Assembly: GCA_937928045.1 (NCBI GenBank)
Contig: CALFWO010000027.1
Location: 114,035-178,034 of the forward strand
DNA length: 64,000 nt
Source of the DNA: an uncultured Saprospiraceae bacterium
Lineage (GTDB): Bacteria; Bacteroidota; Bacteroidia; Chitinophagales; Saprospiraceae
Direction: 5' to 3'
Part shown: positions 63,592 to 64,000 of the stretch, one piece after another
Position numbering within the stretch: the stretch's first letter is position 1
Layout: each line of letters begins with the position of its first letter
The notes under the pieces: generated by a model
What the model saw: the letters and a program-made list of their open reading frames with translations, nothing else
Told to the model about the DNA's origin: nothing
Databases searched by the model: none
Made by a program: the position numbers and the translations under genes

Positions 63592-63879
63592 ATGATAAAG
63601 TTCATTTCTTTGCTGATGTTTATTTTAATGATTCTTGGATGTAGCGATGTAGCTGATAAAGCCAAGAAGACAACTTCAGATAAAATCGCAGAAGCGATTG
63701 TTGACAATAAACCATCATTTGTTGGAGATGAAAAGGCGGTGGCCTTGGCGAACGAAATATTGGCGGCATCAGGCGGTCAAGAAGCTTGGGATCAGACGAA
63801 TTATTTGCAGTGGAATTTCTTTGGAAGTAGAAAGCACATTTGGAATAAAGCTACAGGTGATTTAATGGTCTCAATATAG
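63592..63879 (+). pseudogene. lipoprotein gene truncated by an insertion sequence
   Basis: 95-codon remnant: lipobox ILGCSDV (Cys17), then EAIVDNKPSFVGDEKAVALANEILAASGGQEAWDQTNYLQWNFFGSRKHIWNKATGDLMVSI and a stop at 63877-63879. The phrase ANEILxASGG and WNFFGxRKHIWNKATGD begin a longer secreted-protein family of several hundred residues; the family continues for well over 100 residues beyond this point, so the C-terminal part is missing. The break coincides with the left end of an IS200/IS605-type element. I infer insertion; the ancestral continuation would lie after the element. Confidence 0.6.
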
Positions 63880-64000
63880 GTTTAAATCCTCGCTCTTTCA
63901 GAGCGATAAATTTCATTTCTATCTTTGTATAAAAAAAGCGATGTCAAAAGTTAGGAAGGGTAGCCATACAACAAGTTGGTTGACAGTTCACTTGATATTT
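63880..64000 (+). mobile_element. left end of an IS200/IS605-family element
   Basis: Left-end hairpin TCGCTCT-TTC-AGAGCGA (63890-63906; 7-bp stem, 3-base loop), the subterminal structure expected of IS200/IS605 elements, followed by a TATCTTTG box (63920-63927) and a transposase start. The exact left boundary is uncertain (about 63865-63885) and the right end is outside the window. Confidence 0.6.
63941..64000 (+). CDS. tnpA: IS200/IS605 transposase TnpA, N-terminal fragment
   Basis: The first 20 codons from the ATG at 63941 read MSKVRKGSHTTSW and on to VHLIF, cut by the window edge. The pattern M-x-x-x-R-K-G-S-H then a hydrophobic beta-strand (LTVHLIF) is characteristic of TnpA of the IS200/IS605 Y1 transposase group, which normally continues with a TKYR motif and an HUH motif not reached here. 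Recognised by family pattern, not by a search. Confidence 0.65.
   Translation, partial: MSKVRKGSHTTSWLTVHLIF

Noticed and set aside
1..64000. CRISPR array, prophage or secondary-metabolite cluster
   Set aside because: No regularly spaced repeats, phage structural genes or biosynthetic modules were seen anywhere in the window.

Overview
The window looks like a piece of a free-living Bacteroidetes (Bacteroidota) chromosome, most probably a Saprospiria/Lewinella-like or related gliding lineage; that placement is inference. Direct signs are type IX secretion (T9SS) C-terminal sorting domains of both A and B type on five secreted proteins, the gldD-gldE pair beside ssb and mutY, promoters of the Bacteroidetes form TTG-N19-21-TAnnTTTG, a class II HMG-CoA reductase mevalonate operon, and many lipoproteins and OMPs. 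Almost everything is ordinary chromosomal gene content on both strands; the only mobile element seen is cut by the right edge.

Layout. 1-7.6 kb (minus): a CotH/lamin-tail secreted protein cut by the left edge, a YpdA-type flavoprotein, and three envelope proteins. 7.7-14.4 kb: secA, a DinB-like/UspA fusion, a BstA/YfiT-type thiol transferase, and a soluble histidine kinase. 14.5-15.0 kb: tRNA-Cys followed by a tandem 98-bp intergenic repeat and terminators. 15-19.7 kb (minus): nfu, then an operon fni - HMG-CoA reductase - GYDIA-type GHMP kinase - ferredoxin-NADP-reductase-like protein. 20-23.5 kb: rplM-rpsI, rpsB-tsf and pyrH, with a structured candidate leader ahead of rpsB. 23.6-26.7 kb: a frameshifted small gene, comF, htrA and an HD-domain protein. 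26.7-29.9 kb (minus): a membrane polyferredoxin plus an NAD(P)/FAD reductase. 30-34.5 kb: three T9SS cargo proteins, two of them with thioredoxin-like CxxC domains. 34.7-38.7 kb: a degenerate TrpF-like barrel, an alkyltransferase-like protein without its cysteine, a DUF922 zincin-like protein, a DUF2147 protein, a small conserved protein, and recA with a textbook promoter. 38.9-43.2 kb (minus): mutY-ssb-gldE-gldD and an ECF sigma factor. 43.4-45.7 kb (minus): LptF/G-like permease and tgt. 45.8-49.9 kb (plus): Omp85-like barrel, nadK, a cyclase-family hydrolase, a TPR-like membrane protein and a TMEM220-like protein. 49.9-62.5 kb, mostly minus: HAD phosphatase, OMP, anti-sigma/TPR protein with its ECF sigma factor, DUF4837 lipoprotein, SRPBCC-GyrI protein, TonB-C-like protein, orphan MoxR, VanX-like dipeptidase, TlpA-like protein, ligA, SH3b protein. 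62.6-64 kb: MBL-fold hydrolase and a lipoprotein gene cut short by an IS200/IS605-type element running off the right edge.

How the parts fit: the mevalonate operon makes isopentenyl precursors; ypdA and bstA both point to bacillithiol or a similar low-molecular-weight thiol; gldD/gldE and the T9SS cargo belong to gliding and type IX secretion. I found no clear defence island, CRISPR array, prophage or biosynthetic cluster. The best candidates for something little described are the DinB/UspA fusion, the FNR-like reductase coupled to FMN-dependent isopentenyl isomerase, the rpsB leader, the tandem repeat after tRNA-Cys, and the IS-truncated lipoprotein.
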